Shown here: positions 50,261 to 59,569 of the stretch, one piece after another
How the letters are laid out: every line of letters begins with the position of its first letter
How positions within the stretch are numbered: the first letter of the stretch is position 1
Source: Collinsella aerofaciens
GTDB taxonomy: Bacteria; Actinomycetota; Coriobacteriia; Coriobacteriales; Coriobacteriaceae
Reading direction: 5' to 3'
Assembly (NCBI RefSeq): GCF_020181355.1
Contig: NZ_CP084004.1
Location: 2,108,001-2,172,000, forward strand
Length of the DNA: 64,000 nucleotides
Notes under the pieces: generated by a model
Told to the model about the DNA's origin: nothing
The model's database searches: none
The model's input: the letters and a program-made list of their open reading frames with translations, nothing else
Made by a program: the position numbers and the translations under genes

Positions 50261-52114
50261 TTACATCTGCTCGGGCGCGGAAACGCCAACAAGGGTGAGC
50301 ACCAGGGCGAGCGTCACGCGGACGGCGTCGCAAGCGGCCAGACGGGCACGCGAAAGCTCGGGGTCGACGGGACGGCCCTCGCTCGGCAGAACCTGGCAGG
50401 CAGCGTAGAAGCTGTGGAAGTCGCCGGCGAGTTCCTCAGCAAAGTGCGTCAGACGGAACGGGGCGCGGTCGCGAGCGCAGCTGGCGATGAGGTCGGTGAG
50501 CTCGTTGAGCTTACGCGAAAGGGCGAGCTCGGTCGGGTCGGTCAGCAGCGAGTAATCGACGTTCTCACCGATGGCCTTGGCGGCGACAGCCTTCATGCCC
50601 ATCTCGTCAGCCTGCTCGGGCGTAACGTCGGCGGCACGGCGCAGAATGGAGCACACGCGGGCGTGAGCGTACTGCACGTAGTACACCGGGTTGGAGTTGT
50701 CGCGCTTCTTAACGGCCTCAATATCGAAGTCGACCATCTGGTTGGAGCTCTTGGAGATGAGCGTGTAGCGAGCGGCATCGGAGCCGACCTCGTCGACGAG
50801 CTCCTGCAGGGTCACCATGGTGCCCTTGCGCTTGGACATACGGACGGGCTTGCCGTTGCGCAGAAGGTTGACGAGCTGGCCCAGCAGAACCTCGAACTTG
50901 CCGGGGTAACCGAGAGCGTCGCAAACGCAGCGGACGCGCTCGATGTAGCCGTGGTGGTCGGCGCCCCAGATGTCGATGACGTGGTCGACGCGCTGGAACT
51001 TATCCCAGTGATAGGCAACGTCGGAGGCGAAGTAGGTGTACTCACCGTCGGACTTGATCAGGACGCGGTCCTTGTCGTCGCCCAGATCGGTGGAGCGGAA
51101 CCACAGGGCGCCGTCCTTGGTGTAGAGGTAGCCCATCTTGTCGAGCTTCTCAAAAGCGCGGTCGACGGCAGAGGTGCCGGCGGTCTCGCCCTCGGTGTCC
51201 TTCACGTACAGGGAGCGCTCGGAGAACCAACGATCGAAGTCGCAGTTGACGGCGTGGCAAAGGTCACGCATGTTGTCGACCATCTTTACGTAGCCGCGCT
51301 CGCGGAAGCTCTCCATGCGCTCCTGCGGATCGGCCTCGACCCACTTGTCGCCGTCGGTGCGCCAGAACTCGGCAGCCTCGTCGATGATGTAGTCGCCGCC
51401 GTAGGAGTCCTTGCCCAGAGTCTCGGCAAAGTTGTCCTGATACGGATGGGTCTCGGGGTGCTCGTCGTTCTCGTCGGCGACAAAGGCATCGCGGTCGGCG
51501 ATCAAAATCTTGTGAGCCTCATCGATGTCCACGCCCTGCTTGGCGATGATGTCGGCAAGCTGCATATAGCGCGTGCTGATGGAGTTGCCGAAGGTGTTCA
51601 TCTGAGAGCCGTGGTCGTTGATGTAGAACTCACGCTGGATGTCGTAACCGGCGTGGTCCATAACGCGGCAGAGGGAGTCGCCCAGCGCGGCCCAGCGGCC
51701 GTGGCCGATGTGCATGGGGCCGACGGGGTTGGCGGAAACGAACTCGACCTGGGTCTTCAGGCCGCCGCCAACGTTGGACTTAGCGAAGTCCATGCCCTTC
51801 TCGCGGGCCTCGCCAAAGATGGCGTTCTTGACGGCGACGGAGAGGTAGAAGTTGATGAAGCCAGGACCGGCGATCTCGACCTTCTCAATCGCGGGGTCCT
51901 CGGGCATATGGGCAACGACGGCCTCGGCGATCTTGCGCGGGGCGCAGTGGGCCAGCTTGGCGGACTTCAGGGCCATGGTGGAGGTCCACTCGCCATGAGA
52001 AGTCTCAGCCGGTCGCTCGATGGCGCAATCGTCAAGTTCAAATGCGGAAAGGTCGCCGGCCTCCTGGGCCGCAGCAAGCGCAGCGCGTACCAGCTCTTCA
52101 ATCTTCTCGGGCAT
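50261..52114 (-). CDS. argS: Arginyl-tRNA synthetase
   Basis: A 617-residue class I synthetase. The N-terminal Add-1 domain (F-E-L-D-D-C-A-I-E-R-P), H-I-G-H at 135-138 in N-P-V-G-P-M-H-I-G-H-G-R, W-G-A-D-H-H-G-Y, and a KMSKS variant M-S-K-R-K-G are all present, followed by an anticodon-binding helical domain with a final Q-M. It charges tRNA-Arg. The ATG at 52114 follows AAGGAGGA; a longer frame was rejected. The IS3 element ends 46 bases beyond its stop, so the gene is intact. Confidence 0.97.
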   Translation of the reverse strand: MPEKIEELVRAALAAAQEAGDLSAFELDDCAIERPAETSHGEWTSTMALKSAKLAHCAPRKIAEAVVAHMPEDPAIEKVEIAGPGFINFYLSVAVKNAIFGEAREKGMDFAKSNVGGGLKTQVEFVSANPVGPMHIGHGRWAALGDSLCRVMDHAGYDIQREFYINDHGSQMNTFGNSISTRYMQLADIIAKQGVDIDEAHKILIADRDAFVADENDEHPETHPYQDNFAETLGKDSYGGDYIIDEAAEFWRTDGDKWVEADPQERMESFRERGYVKMVDNMRDLCHAVNCDFDRWFSERSLYVKDTEGETAGTSAVDRAFEKLDKMGYLYTKDGALWFRSTDLGDDKDRVLIKSDGEYTYFASDVAYHWDKFQRVDHVIDIWGADHHGYIERVRCVCDALGYPGKFEVLLGQLVNLLRNGKPVRMSKRKGTMVTLQELVDEVGSDAARYTLISKSSNQMVDFDIEAVKKRDNSNPVYYVQYAHARVCSILRRAADVTPEQADEMGMKAVAAKAIGENVDYSLLTDPTELALSRKLNELTDLIASCARDRAPFRLTHFAEELAGDFHSFYAACQVLPSEGRPVDPELSRARLAACDAVRVTLALVLTLVGVSAPEQM

Positions 52115-52456
52115 AGGTCCTCCTTGTGTTAAAGCCCCCGAGCTCTTGGTCACTCGTAGGGCAAAAGCCAGAGTTTGTAGCACTCTATCACAAGCGACGC
52201 ACACTGTCGCAGGGTAAAGCTAATAGATATTGCATATGCACAAAAATGACTACCGCTCCTGCGCGGCAGTACAAAGTTAGCGGTTTGCCTGCAGATTATG
52301 CACGCGTTGGAACTGCATAAACATATGAATGGGCAGTGCATTTTATCGAATACTCTTACCTATCGGAGTTGTGTGCTTTTCCTGCATAAAGTAAGGGTTT
52401 ACGCACGTCAGCGTGGTATTCTAAACATATGTGAATTCGTATAAGTTGGAGGTAGC

Positions 52457-52942
52457 ATGTTCTCAATCGGTCAACACGTCATTCATCCGGGTCAGGGAGT
52501 CTGCACCGTCGTCGGTTTTAGGGACGACACGCCGCAGCCCATGCTGTTGCTCGAGACCAAGCAGGGACATGCGCAGACGATTCTCATGTACCCCGTGGCG
52601 CAGGCCGACCGTTTGCATGCCGCCATCTCCCAGCAAGATGCCGAACACCTGCTGAGCCACTACGACGAGTTGGAGTGCGACACCTTTACCGAGCGCAACA
52701 GCTCGCTGGAGGAGACGCACTTTAAGCAGCAGCTCAAGCTGGGTGCGCCCGAGACGGTCCGCGTGGCAAAAACCATGATGCACCGTATTCGCCAGGCCGA
52801 GGAAGCAGATAAAAAGCCAAGCTCTTACTACATGCGCGTACTCAAGGAAGCCAAGCGCCGCTCCATCGAGGAGTTCGCCGTGGCCCTGGGCGTCACCGAG
52901 GAGGACGCCGAAGCCCGCCTAGCCCAAGCCGCCCTCAACTAA
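52457..52942 (+). CDS. CarD-family transcription regulator
   Basis: A 161-residue protein. The N-terminal Tudor-like CarD/TRCF-RID domain (F-S-I-G-Q-H-V-I-H-P-G-Q-G-V-C-T-V) binds RNA polymerase beta. The C-terminal helical region with K-R-R-S-I-E-E-F-A-V-A-L is expected to contact promoter DNA. In actinobacteria CarD stabilises open complexes at rRNA and other promoters. GGAGGTAGC lies before the ATG. It is a single-gene unit with its own terminator. It is shorter and more diverged than mycobacterial CarD, so a more specialised role is possible. Confidence 0.88.
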   Translation: MFSIGQHVIHPGQGVCTVVGFRDDTPQPMLLLETKQGHAQTILMYPVAQADRLHAAISQQDAEHLLSHYDELECDTFTERNSSLEETHFKQQLKLGAPETVRVAKTMMHRIRQAEEADKKPSSYYMRVLKEAKRRSIEEFAVALGVTEEDAEARLAQAALN

Positions 52943-52955
52943 CCCATCCGCGCCA

Positions 52956-52996
52956 AAAACCACCACAAAGGGGACAGGCACCTTTGTGGTGGTTTT
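52956..52996 (+). terminator. Rho-independent terminator of the carD gene
   Basis: AAAACCACCACAAAGG (52956-52971) and CCTTTGTGGTGGTTTT (52981-52996) pair perfectly over 16 bases around a 9-base loop. Nearly the same hairpin recurs at 53666-53707. Confidence 0.92.
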
Positions 52997-53050
52997 CTTG
53001 TTCTAGTAGTATTCATTCTTATCGATACCCACGAGCACAAGGAGTCTCTT

Positions 53051-53650
53051 ATGGCAGAGCCGCTTACCGCCGGAATCACCCGCGACCGCGCGTTCGAACT
53101 GCTCAACGAGCACAACAAGGACCCGTTCCACATCACCCATGGCGAGACGGTCGAGGGCACTATGCGCTACTTTGCGCGCGAGTTCGACCCCGAGAACGAG
53201 GAGTTTTGGGGCATCGTCGGTCTGCTGCACGACCTGGATTGGGAGGAGCATGAGGACGACCCCATGAACCACACCATCTATGCTGCCGAGATTCTTGAGG
53301 ACGAAGGTGCGTCTCCCGAGCTCATTCGCGCCATCCAGACGCACACGTCCGACTTCAACACCTCGCTGCCCAAACCCGAGCTGCAGATGGAAAAGATCCT
53401 GTTTGCCTGCGATGAGCTCACCGGCCTGATCGGCGCTGCAGTCATCATGCGTCCGAGCAAGAGCGTCATGGACTTTACGACCAAGTCGCTCAAGAAGAAG
53501 TTCAAGGACAAGCGCTTTGCCGCTGGCTGTTCGCGCGACGTGATTACGCAGGGCGCCGAGATGTTGGGCTGGGAGCTCCCCGAGCTCTTTGACCGCACCA
53601 TCGCGGCCATGCAGTCCTTCGCCCCCGACCGCGATACCTTCCAGGCCTAA
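53051..53650 (+). CDS. HD-domain hydrolase
   Basis: A 199-residue cytoplasmic HD-superfamily protein. The first metal histidine is in F-H-I-T-H-G-E-T-V-E; H60-D61 in L-L-H-D-L-D-W gives the HD pair; D-P-M-N-H follows; and A-I-Q-T-H-T-S-D and A-C-D-E-L-T-G-L complete the pattern. It belongs to the small HDIG-like proteins that hydrolyse phosphate esters of nucleotides, with unknown substrate. A weak AAGGAG lies 6-11 bases before the ATG. It is flanked on both sides by near-identical terminators, so it is a stand-alone unit. Confidence 0.87.
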   Translation: MAEPLTAGITRDRAFELLNEHNKDPFHITHGETVEGTMRYFAREFDPENEEFWGIVGLLHDLDWEEHEDDPMNHTIYAAEILEDEGASPELIRAIQTHTSDFNTSLPKPELQMEKILFACDELTGLIGAAVIMRPSKSVMDFTTKSLKKKFKDKRFAAGCSRDVITQGAEMLGWELPELFDRTIAAMQSFAPDRDTFQA

Positions 53651-53665
53651 CCGCCCACGCCACCT

Positions 53666-53707
53666 AAAACCACCACAAAGGGGAAAGGCACCTTTGTGGT
53701 GGTTTTT
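53666..53707. terminator. Terminator twin of the one after carD
   Basis: AAAACCACCACAAAGG pairs with CCTTTGTGGTGGTTTTT around GGAAAGGCA. The loop differs from the 52956 copy by only about two bases. It lies between the HD gene and the convergent proA stop at 53720, so it can serve both. Confidence 0.9.
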
Positions 53708-53719
53708 CTTGCGCGGGCG

Positions 53720-55006
53720 CTAGGGGCGGACCTGGCCGGTGCCGCGGAGCTTGTATTTGTAGGTGGTGAGGGCCTCGGCGGCAAAGGGGCCACGGGCGTG
53801 GAGTTTTTGGGTCGAGATGCCGATCTCGGCGCCCAGGCCAAACTCGCCGCCGTCAGTGAAGCGCGTGCTGGCGTTGGAGTACACGGCCGAGGCATCGACC
53901 GCATCAAGGAAGCGCTCGCAAGCATCCGTGTCCTCGGCAACGACGGCCTCGGAGTGCATGGTGCCGTAGCGGTTGATGTGCGCGATGGCCTCGTCCTCGC
54001 TAGCCACGACCTTCACACTCATCTCGAGCGCCAGGTACTCGCGACCCCAGTCCTCCTCAGTCGCGGCGACGTAGTCATCGCCCTCTACAAAGCCGGCGTC
54101 GGCGCACGCGGCGCACGTGGCCTCGTCGCCGTGAATGAGCACGCCGTGGTCGTGTAGCGCGGCAACGACCGCAGGCAAAAACGCATCGGCCACAGCACGG
54201 TCGACCAGCAGCGACTCGGCGGCATTGCACACGCCTACGCGCTGGGTCTTGGCATTAACGATAATGTTGAGCGCCTTATCAAAGTCGGCGGATTCATGCA
54301 CGTAGATGTGGCAGTTGCCCGTGCCCGTCTCGATCACCGGCACAAGCGACTCGCGCACGCAGCGCTGGATCAGGCCTGCACCTCCGCGCGGAATGAGTAC
54401 GTCGACAATACCGCGGAGCTTCATGAGCTCGCCGGTGGCCTCGCGGTCGGTGGACTCGATCATCGACACGGCCTCGCGCGGGAAGCCCTTGGCCTCGAGC
54501 GCATCGGCCAGCAGCTCGGCGATCATGGCACACGAGTGATAGGCCAGCGAGCCGCCGCGTAGAATGCAGGCGTTGCCGGTACGGATGCAGATGCCTGCGG
54601 CGTCGGCCGTCACGTTGGGGCGCGCCTCGTAGACCATGGCGACCAGGCCCAACGGCACTCTCACGCGGGTCAGGTCCACACCGCTCGCAAGCACGCGGTG
54701 GTCGAGCACGCGGCCGACGGGATCGGGCAGCTCGGCGAGCTTCTCCAAACCGGCGGCCATGCCCTCGACGCGCTCGGGCGTCAGCAGCAGGCGATCGAGG
54801 AGCCCCGCCGAGATGCCCGCATCGCGCGCGGCGGACATATCGAGCTCGTTAGCGGCAACGATGGAGTCGACACCGTTGCGCAGTGCTGCGGCCATGGCGC
54901 GCACGGCCTCCTGACGCTGCTCATCGCTCGCCGTGGCAAGCGAGGCCGACGCTGCCTTGGCGGCAACGGCAAGATCGTGGACATACGTGGCTATATCGAC
55001 CGACAT
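53720..55006 (-). CDS. proA: Glutamate-5-semialdehyde dehydrogenase (gamma-glutamyl phosphate reductase)
   Basis: A 428-residue aldehyde-dehydrogenase-fold enzyme that reduces gamma-glutamyl phosphate with NADPH in proline synthesis. V-P-L-G-L-V-A-M-V-Y-E-A-R-P-N-V, I-P-R-G-G-A-G-L-I, the catalytic cysteine in R-V-G-V-C-N-A-A-E-S-L-L-V-D, and F-G-L-G-A-E-I-G-I-S-T-Q-K-L-H-A-R-G-P are all present. AAAGGG lies before the ATG. Its partner gene proB lies 1.7 kb away on the same strand, separated by a divergently read peptidase gene. Confidence 0.96.
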   Translation of the reverse strand: MSVDIATYVHDLAVAAKAASASLATASDEQRQEAVRAMAAALRNGVDSIVAANELDMSAARDAGISAGLLDRLLLTPERVEGMAAGLEKLAELPDPVGRVLDHRVLASGVDLTRVRVPLGLVAMVYEARPNVTADAAGICIRTGNACILRGGSLAYHSCAMIAELLADALEAKGFPREAVSMIESTDREATGELMKLRGIVDVLIPRGGAGLIQRCVRESLVPVIETGTGNCHIYVHESADFDKALNIIVNAKTQRVGVCNAAESLLVDRAVADAFLPAVVAALHDHGVLIHGDEATCAACADAGFVEGDDYVAATEEDWGREYLALEMSVKVVASEDEAIAHINRYGTMHSEAVVAEDTDACERFLDAVDASAVYSNASTRFTDGGEFGLGAEIGISTQKLHARGPFAAEALTTYKYKLRGTGQVRP

Positions 55007-55118
55007 GGGCGGCCCTTTCTCCTAGAAGTTTGCAACCATGGTAGCCGATTTGCGCATGGCCTCGCCCGCGGCGGTAGAATTGGTCAACCCGAAACACCGC
55101 AACGAACGGAAGACTCAC

Positions 55119-56537
55119 ATGGCCCTCATCACTTCGTACCACGTCCCCGGCCTTTACGTCGAGGACCACAGCATCGACGTCCCCCTTGACTGGCGCGGCC
55201 TGGAGCCGATGCTCCTGGCCGTCGGCAGTACCATGCGCCGCGGCGCCATGCCGGCACCCATCGCCGGCGCGCCCGAGAGCATCAAGCTCTTCTACCGCGT
55301 GGTTAGCGCGCCCGACCGCATCAACGACGATCTGCCGCTGCTCCTGTTTTTGCAGGGCGGCCCCGGCGGCGAGAGCCCACGTCCGCTGTCGCCCACAAGC
55401 GACGGCTGGATCGAGGAGGCCGTCAAGCACTTCCGCGTGGTCCTTCCCGACCAGCGCGGCACCGGACGCAGTAGCTGCGTGGACGGACGCACGATCAAGG
55501 CACTGGGTGATCGCGCAACGGCCGCCGGCGCCGATACAGCACGCTCGCAGGCGGACTTCCTCAAGCGCCACCTCGCCAGCTCCATCGTGCGCGATTTTGA
55601 GTACCTGCGCCTAGTGGGCTTTGGCGGCAAGCCGTGGGTCACGCTCGGCCAAAGCTACGGCGGTTTTTTGACGCTGAGCTACCTGTCGCTCTTCCCCGAG
55701 GGCGTGGCGGCGAGCTTTACCTGCGGCGGCATCCCCCACGTACCGGCGAGCGCAAGCGAGGTCTACGCGCACACCTTCCCGCGCATGGCCGCCAAGACGC
55801 AGCAGTATTATGACCGCTATCCCGCTGACGTCGAGCGCGTGGCAGCCCTGGCCGATGCGCTCGAGGCTCAGAAGCCCGTGCTGCCCGACGGCTCGCCGAT
55901 GACGGTCGAGCGCCTACAGCTCATGGGCAGCGACTTTGGCATGAAGCCGAGCTTTGAGCGCATGCATTGGACTATCGATCACGCTTTTGTTACTGGCGAC
56001 GGTACGCTGAGCTGCGGCTCCTCGGTATCCGACAGCTTTTTGATGCGCGCCTTCGAGCGCACCAACACACGCACGAACCCGCTGTACTGGACACTGCAGG
56101 AGTTTATCTACGCCGACGGCGACACCATGCCCATTCGCTGGGCCGCAGCAGAGGAGAAGGCCCATCGTGCCGAGTTCGACACACTCGCGCGCCCGCTCAT
56201 GTTTACCGGCGAGGCCATGTTCCCGTGGATGTTCGAGCAGATGCCCGAGCTCAAGCCCTTCAAGCCCGCCATGGACCTGCTGATGGAAGACACCAGCTGG
56301 GACAAGATCTACGACCCGCAGCGACTGGCGTGCAACGAGGTGCCCCTGCAGGCCGCGGTGTATTTCGACGACATGTACGTGGATTCGGGCCTGCAGCTTG
56401 ATACGCTCAGCCGCGTGGGCAACTCGCATGCCTGGGTGACCAACGAGTTCGAGCACGACGGCCTGCACGGTAGCGTGGTATTCAAGCACCTCTTCGACGA
56501 AGCCCTCAACCGCGGAGACCTGCGCCAGATCTTCTAG
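55119..56537 (+). CDS. Alpha/beta hydrolase, prolyl aminopeptidase (S33) family
   Basis: A 472-residue enzyme from the ATG at 55119 (GGAAG upstream); a longer frame from 55038 was rejected. L-F-L-Q-G-G-P-G-G (oxyanion hole), D-Q-R-G-T-G-R-S, and the nucleophile S179 in G-Q-S-Y-G-G identify a proline-iminopeptidase-like S33 hydrolase; the histidine is probably in G-N-S-H-A-W near the C-terminus. It has no signal peptide, so it acts in the cytoplasm on proline-starting peptides. It sits between proA and proB on the opposite strand, a neat fit to proline supply. Substrate range is not proven. Confidence 0.88.
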   Translation: MALITSYHVPGLYVEDHSIDVPLDWRGLEPMLLAVGSTMRRGAMPAPIAGAPESIKLFYRVVSAPDRINDDLPLLLFLQGGPGGESPRPLSPTSDGWIEEAVKHFRVVLPDQRGTGRSSCVDGRTIKALGDRATAAGADTARSQADFLKRHLASSIVRDFEYLRLVGFGGKPWVTLGQSYGGFLTLSYLSLFPEGVAASFTCGGIPHVPASASEVYAHTFPRMAAKTQQYYDRYPADVERVAALADALEAQKPVLPDGSPMTVERLQLMGSDFGMKPSFERMHWTIDHAFVTGDGTLSCGSSVSDSFLMRAFERTNTRTNPLYWTLQEFIYADGDTMPIRWAAAEEKAHRAEFDTLARPLMFTGEAMFPWMFEQMPELKPFKPAMDLLMEDTSWDKIYDPQRLACNEVPLQAAVYFDDMYVDSGLQLDTLSRVGNSHAWVTNEFEHDGLHGSVVFKHLFDEALNRGDLRQIF

Positions 56538-56638
56538 CAAAGGAGTGTCCCCACCTGCCGGCACAAAAGGAACGTCCCCAAGTGCCAGGTTCCCAAGTGC
56601 CGGCAAAGACAATGTCGCAGGCAGAGGACGGAAAGCGA

Positions 56639-56736
56639 AAACGCCCCTAAGCGAGCAAGGTGACGTGAAAGAGGAGGGCATTGACCTTTTGGTCATGCCC
56701 GACGATTGAACGTCAGATTGCCGCTTAGGGGCGTTT
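56639..56736. repeat. 98-nt nested hairpin element between convergent genes
   Basis: The outer arms, 56639-56653 and 56722-56736, pair perfectly over 15 bases (AAACGCCCCTAAGCG with its complement). Inside, GCAAGGTGACGT faces ACGTCAGATTGC with two mismatches, and GGGCATTGACC faces GGTCATGCCC around TTTT at the tip. It is thus close to one long foldback. It lies between the peptidase stop and the proB stop. It is preceded by short copies of TGCCGGCA and CGTCCCC motifs at 56548-56612. A terminator for both genes, a MITE or a structured RNA would all fit. Confidence 0.75.
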
Positions 56737-56750
56737 GCAGCGTCAATTGG

Positions 56751-57878
56751 TTAAGCAAATACAATCAAGTTGTCCCTGTGGATCGCGGGCTTCTCGGCCA
56801 GGTCGGCCAGCAGGCGGTTGCTGGCGATCTGGTCCTGGCGGCGGCCCGCCGCAAGCTCCAGCACGTCCGAATCGGCCTCGGCGATACCGCGGGCGACAAC
56901 CATACCGCTCGGGTCGCACACATCGAGCACATCGCCCTCGGCAAACTCGCCATCGACCTCGCGAATACCCACCGCAAGCAGGGAAGATCCACGGCTAACC
57001 AGCGCCTTCGCAGCGCCGTCATCGACCGTCACCGAACCATGCGCCTTGTCGCCTAGCGCGATCCACAGCTTGCGGGGCGCAATGTCCAGGCGCTCCGCCG
57101 GCGGATCGAACAGGGTTCCCACGCTCTCGCCACGGGCCAAGCGCACGAGCGCATCGGGCTCCTCGCCCGAGCAAATCACGCTCTGAATGCCGGCCGTCAT
57201 CAAAATGCGGCTCGCGCGGATCTTGGTGATCATGCCGCCGGTGCCCACCGACGTCGAAGAATCGCCCGCCGAGGCAATGATCTTGGCATCGATTTTGCGC
57301 ACGACCGGGATAAACTCGGCCGTCGGATCCTCATGCGGATTGGCGGTGTAGAGGCCGTCAATGTCCGAAAGCGTCACGCACAGGTCGGCAGAAACCAGGC
57401 AGCTCACGAGCGCCGCCAGCGTGTCGTTGTCGCCGAACTTGATCTCGTCGACGGTGACGGTGTCGTTCTCGTTGACGACCGGCACCACGCCCAGCTCCAC
57501 CAGGCGCAGCAGGGCGTCGCGCGCGTGCAGGTAGGACGTACGGCGCGCCGTGTCGTGGCGCGTGAGCAGCACGAGCGAGGTGAGTAGGTCACGCGCATGG
57601 AACTCCTCGTCGTAGGCCGACGAGATGATGCACTGACCGGCCGAGGCGCAGGCCTGCAGACTCGGCAGGTCACCGACCGGCTTGCGGTCGAAGCCCAGCA
57701 CGGGATAGCCACAGGCAATGGCTCCGGAGCTCACCACGACCAAGCGCCAGCCGAGCTTGCGCAGGGCCGCGGCCTGATCGGCCAGGCCACCGATAAACGC
57801 GCGGTTGACCTTACCGTCGGCACCCACCACCGTGGACGAGCCGATCTTTACCACCATCGTTTTATAAGAAGTCGTCAT
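56751..57878 (-). CDS. proB: Glutamate 5-kinase
   Basis: A 375-residue enzyme that phosphorylates glutamate, the first step to proline. The amino-acid-kinase domain begins V-V-K-I-G-S-S-T-V-V; V-S-S-G-A-I-A-C-G, N-E-N-D-T-V and L-S-D-I-D-G-L-Y-T-A-N-P follow, then G-T-G-G-M-I-T-K. The last ~90 residues are a PUA domain, as in full-length ProB. Start ATG accepted from family alignment. pncB lies ~100 bases upstream on the same strand. ProA is encoded beyond the peptidase gene. Confidence 0.95.
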   Translation of the reverse strand: MTTSYKTMVVKIGSSTVVGADGKVNRAFIGGLADQAAALRKLGWRLVVVSSGAIACGYPVLGFDRKPVGDLPSLQACASAGQCIISSAYDEEFHARDLLTSLVLLTRHDTARRTSYLHARDALLRLVELGVVPVVNENDTVTVDEIKFGDNDTLAALVSCLVSADLCVTLSDIDGLYTANPHEDPTAEFIPVVRKIDAKIIASAGDSSTSVGTGGMITKIRASRILMTAGIQSVICSGEEPDALVRLARGESVGTLFDPPAERLDIAPRKLWIALGDKAHGSVTVDDGAAKALVSRGSSLLAVGIREVDGEFAEGDVLDVCDPSGMVVARGIAEADSDVLELAAGRRQDQIASNRLLADLAEKPAIHRDNLIVFA

Positions 57879-57981
57879 ACGTCAAACCAATCGAGTGTTG
57901 AGCAGGAGGGCGAGCTGGAGCAGCCGGGGCACCCGGTGCAGGACGGACGAAAATGATCCGTTTTCCTCCGTCCCCTTCAGA

Positions 57982-59487
57982 TCATTTTGCCCAGGGGAAG
58001 GCCGAAGCCGCGGCCATGTTCTTGCGCACGAGCTCGTCGCGCACCTGGGCCAGACCCTGTTCCATACCCACCACGTAGGTCTGCGGATACAGGAAGCGCT
58101 TGAAAGCCGCATCCAGATGATCGAGTGCCCAAGCACAGCGCTCGCGTGCGTCCTCGATACTCTCGCGCGGGGCTACCGCACTGCCATCGCGCACAATCGG
58201 CACCAGCAGCTCGCGATACTCAAGCTCGGACACATCGGTCACCAGGGCGGCATCGTTCACGGCCACGAGGGTATTGCCGCGCGCGGCGCCCTCCCCCGCC
58301 AGATGATCCTCGTCATAGATCATGTCGCAGACCGGGCCGCCAAAGCCGTCGTAATAGCGGCGCACACGCTGCACGCCCGGAATCGTGCGCTTGTAGGGCT
58401 GCTCGGAGAGCTTCACCACCGGCGTCCACGGGTCCGCATCGCTCGCACGGCGGGCGGAAAGCTTGTACACGCCGCCCAGCGCCGGCTGATCGTAGCAGGT
58501 CGCAAGCTTGGTACCCACGCCAAAGCTATCGATGGGCGCGCCCTGGTCGAGCAGCGACTGAATCGTGTACTCGTCCAGGTCGTTGGAAACCGAAATCCCC
58601 ACATAAGGCAGGCCCTCGGCGTCAAAACGTCCGCGGACATACTTGGACAACTTAGCCAGGTCGCCCGAGTCGATGCGAATGGCCGACAGGCGCTCGCCCG
58701 CCGCCTCCATCTCCTTGGCAACCGTAATGGCATGCTCGCAGCCCTCGCGCACGTCGTAGGTGTCAATGAGCAGCGTGCAATTCTTGGGGCTCGACTTGGC
58801 AAAGGCGCGGAAGGCCTCGAGCTCGGAGTCAAAGCTCATCACCCAGCTGTGCGCGTGTGTGCCAAAGACGGGGATGCCGTAACGGCGCCCTGCAAGCACG
58901 TTAGACGTGGACGAGCAGCCGGCCACATAGCTTGCGCGCGCAACAGCCAAGCCACCATCGGGACCCTGGGCACGACGCAGGCCGAACTCGGCCACGGGAC
59001 GGCCGTCCGCCGCCAACACCACGCGTGCCGTCTTGGTGGCAACAAGCGTCTGGAAGCCGACGATGTTGAGCAGCGCGGTCTCGAGCAGCTGGCACTCCAG
59101 CGCCGGGCCGGTGACGCGCACCATAGGCTCGCGCGGAAATACGAGCTCGCCCTCGGGCACGGCGTCGATATTCACGTGCGCACGGAAGTTGCGCAGGTAG
59201 TCGAGGAATGCAGGCTTAAACATCGCGCCGCCGGCAGGAGCCTGGAGCGAAGCTAGATAGTCGATGTCCTCGGGCGTAAAGCACAGGTTCTCGACAAGCT
59301 CGGGCAGCTCGGCGGTGCCGCACATGACGGCATACGCGCTGCCAAAGGGATGGTCGCGGTAAAACGCCGTAAAACAACCCTGCTCGTTGGCCTTGCCGCT
59401 CTCCCACAGGCCCTGGGCCATAGTGAGCTCGTACAGATCGGTGAGCATTGCGATGTCGGTAGGATGCGAGATGTCGGTCAAAGCCAT
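57982..59487 (-). CDS. pncB: Nicotinate phosphoribosyltransferase
   Basis: A 501-residue enzyme from the ATG at 59487 (GAAAGG upstream); the 78-codon longer frame was rejected. T-D-L-Y-E-L-T-M-A-Q opens the protein; F-G-L-R-R-A-Q-G-P-D-G, G-T-H-A-H-S-W and I-R-I-D-S-G-D-L-A are NAPRTase hallmarks. It joins nicotinate to PRPP to make nicotinate mononucleotide for NAD salvage. Length fits the bacterial long form. It precedes proB on the same strand and may be cotranscribed. Confidence 0.94.
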   Translation of the reverse strand: MALTDISHPTDIAMLTDLYELTMAQGLWESGKANEQGCFTAFYRDHPFGSAYAVMCGTAELPELVENLCFTPEDIDYLASLQAPAGGAMFKPAFLDYLRNFRAHVNIDAVPEGELVFPREPMVRVTGPALECQLLETALLNIVGFQTLVATKTARVVLAADGRPVAEFGLRRAQGPDGGLAVARASYVAGCSSTSNVLAGRRYGIPVFGTHAHSWVMSFDSELEAFRAFAKSSPKNCTLLIDTYDVREGCEHAITVAKEMEAAGERLSAIRIDSGDLAKLSKYVRGRFDAEGLPYVGISVSNDLDEYTIQSLLDQGAPIDSFGVGTKLATCYDQPALGGVYKLSARRASDADPWTPVVKLSEQPYKRTIPGVQRVRRYYDGFGGPVCDMIYDEDHLAGEGAARGNTLVAVNDAALVTDVSELEYRELLVPIVRDGSAVAPRESIEDARERCAWALDHLDAAFKRFLYPQTYVVGMEQGLAQVRDELVRKNMAAASAFPWAK

Positions 59488-59569
59488 GGGGCGACCTTTC
59501 GGATGTGTTGTGCAGAGGTTGATGGTTGGACGAGGCGAGCGTACGGGCACGGAGCCCGGCGCGAACAGG

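Noticed and set aside
50075-52132. A 685-codon plus-strand frame.
   Set aside because: It is antisense to argS and crosses into the IS3 element. No family match.
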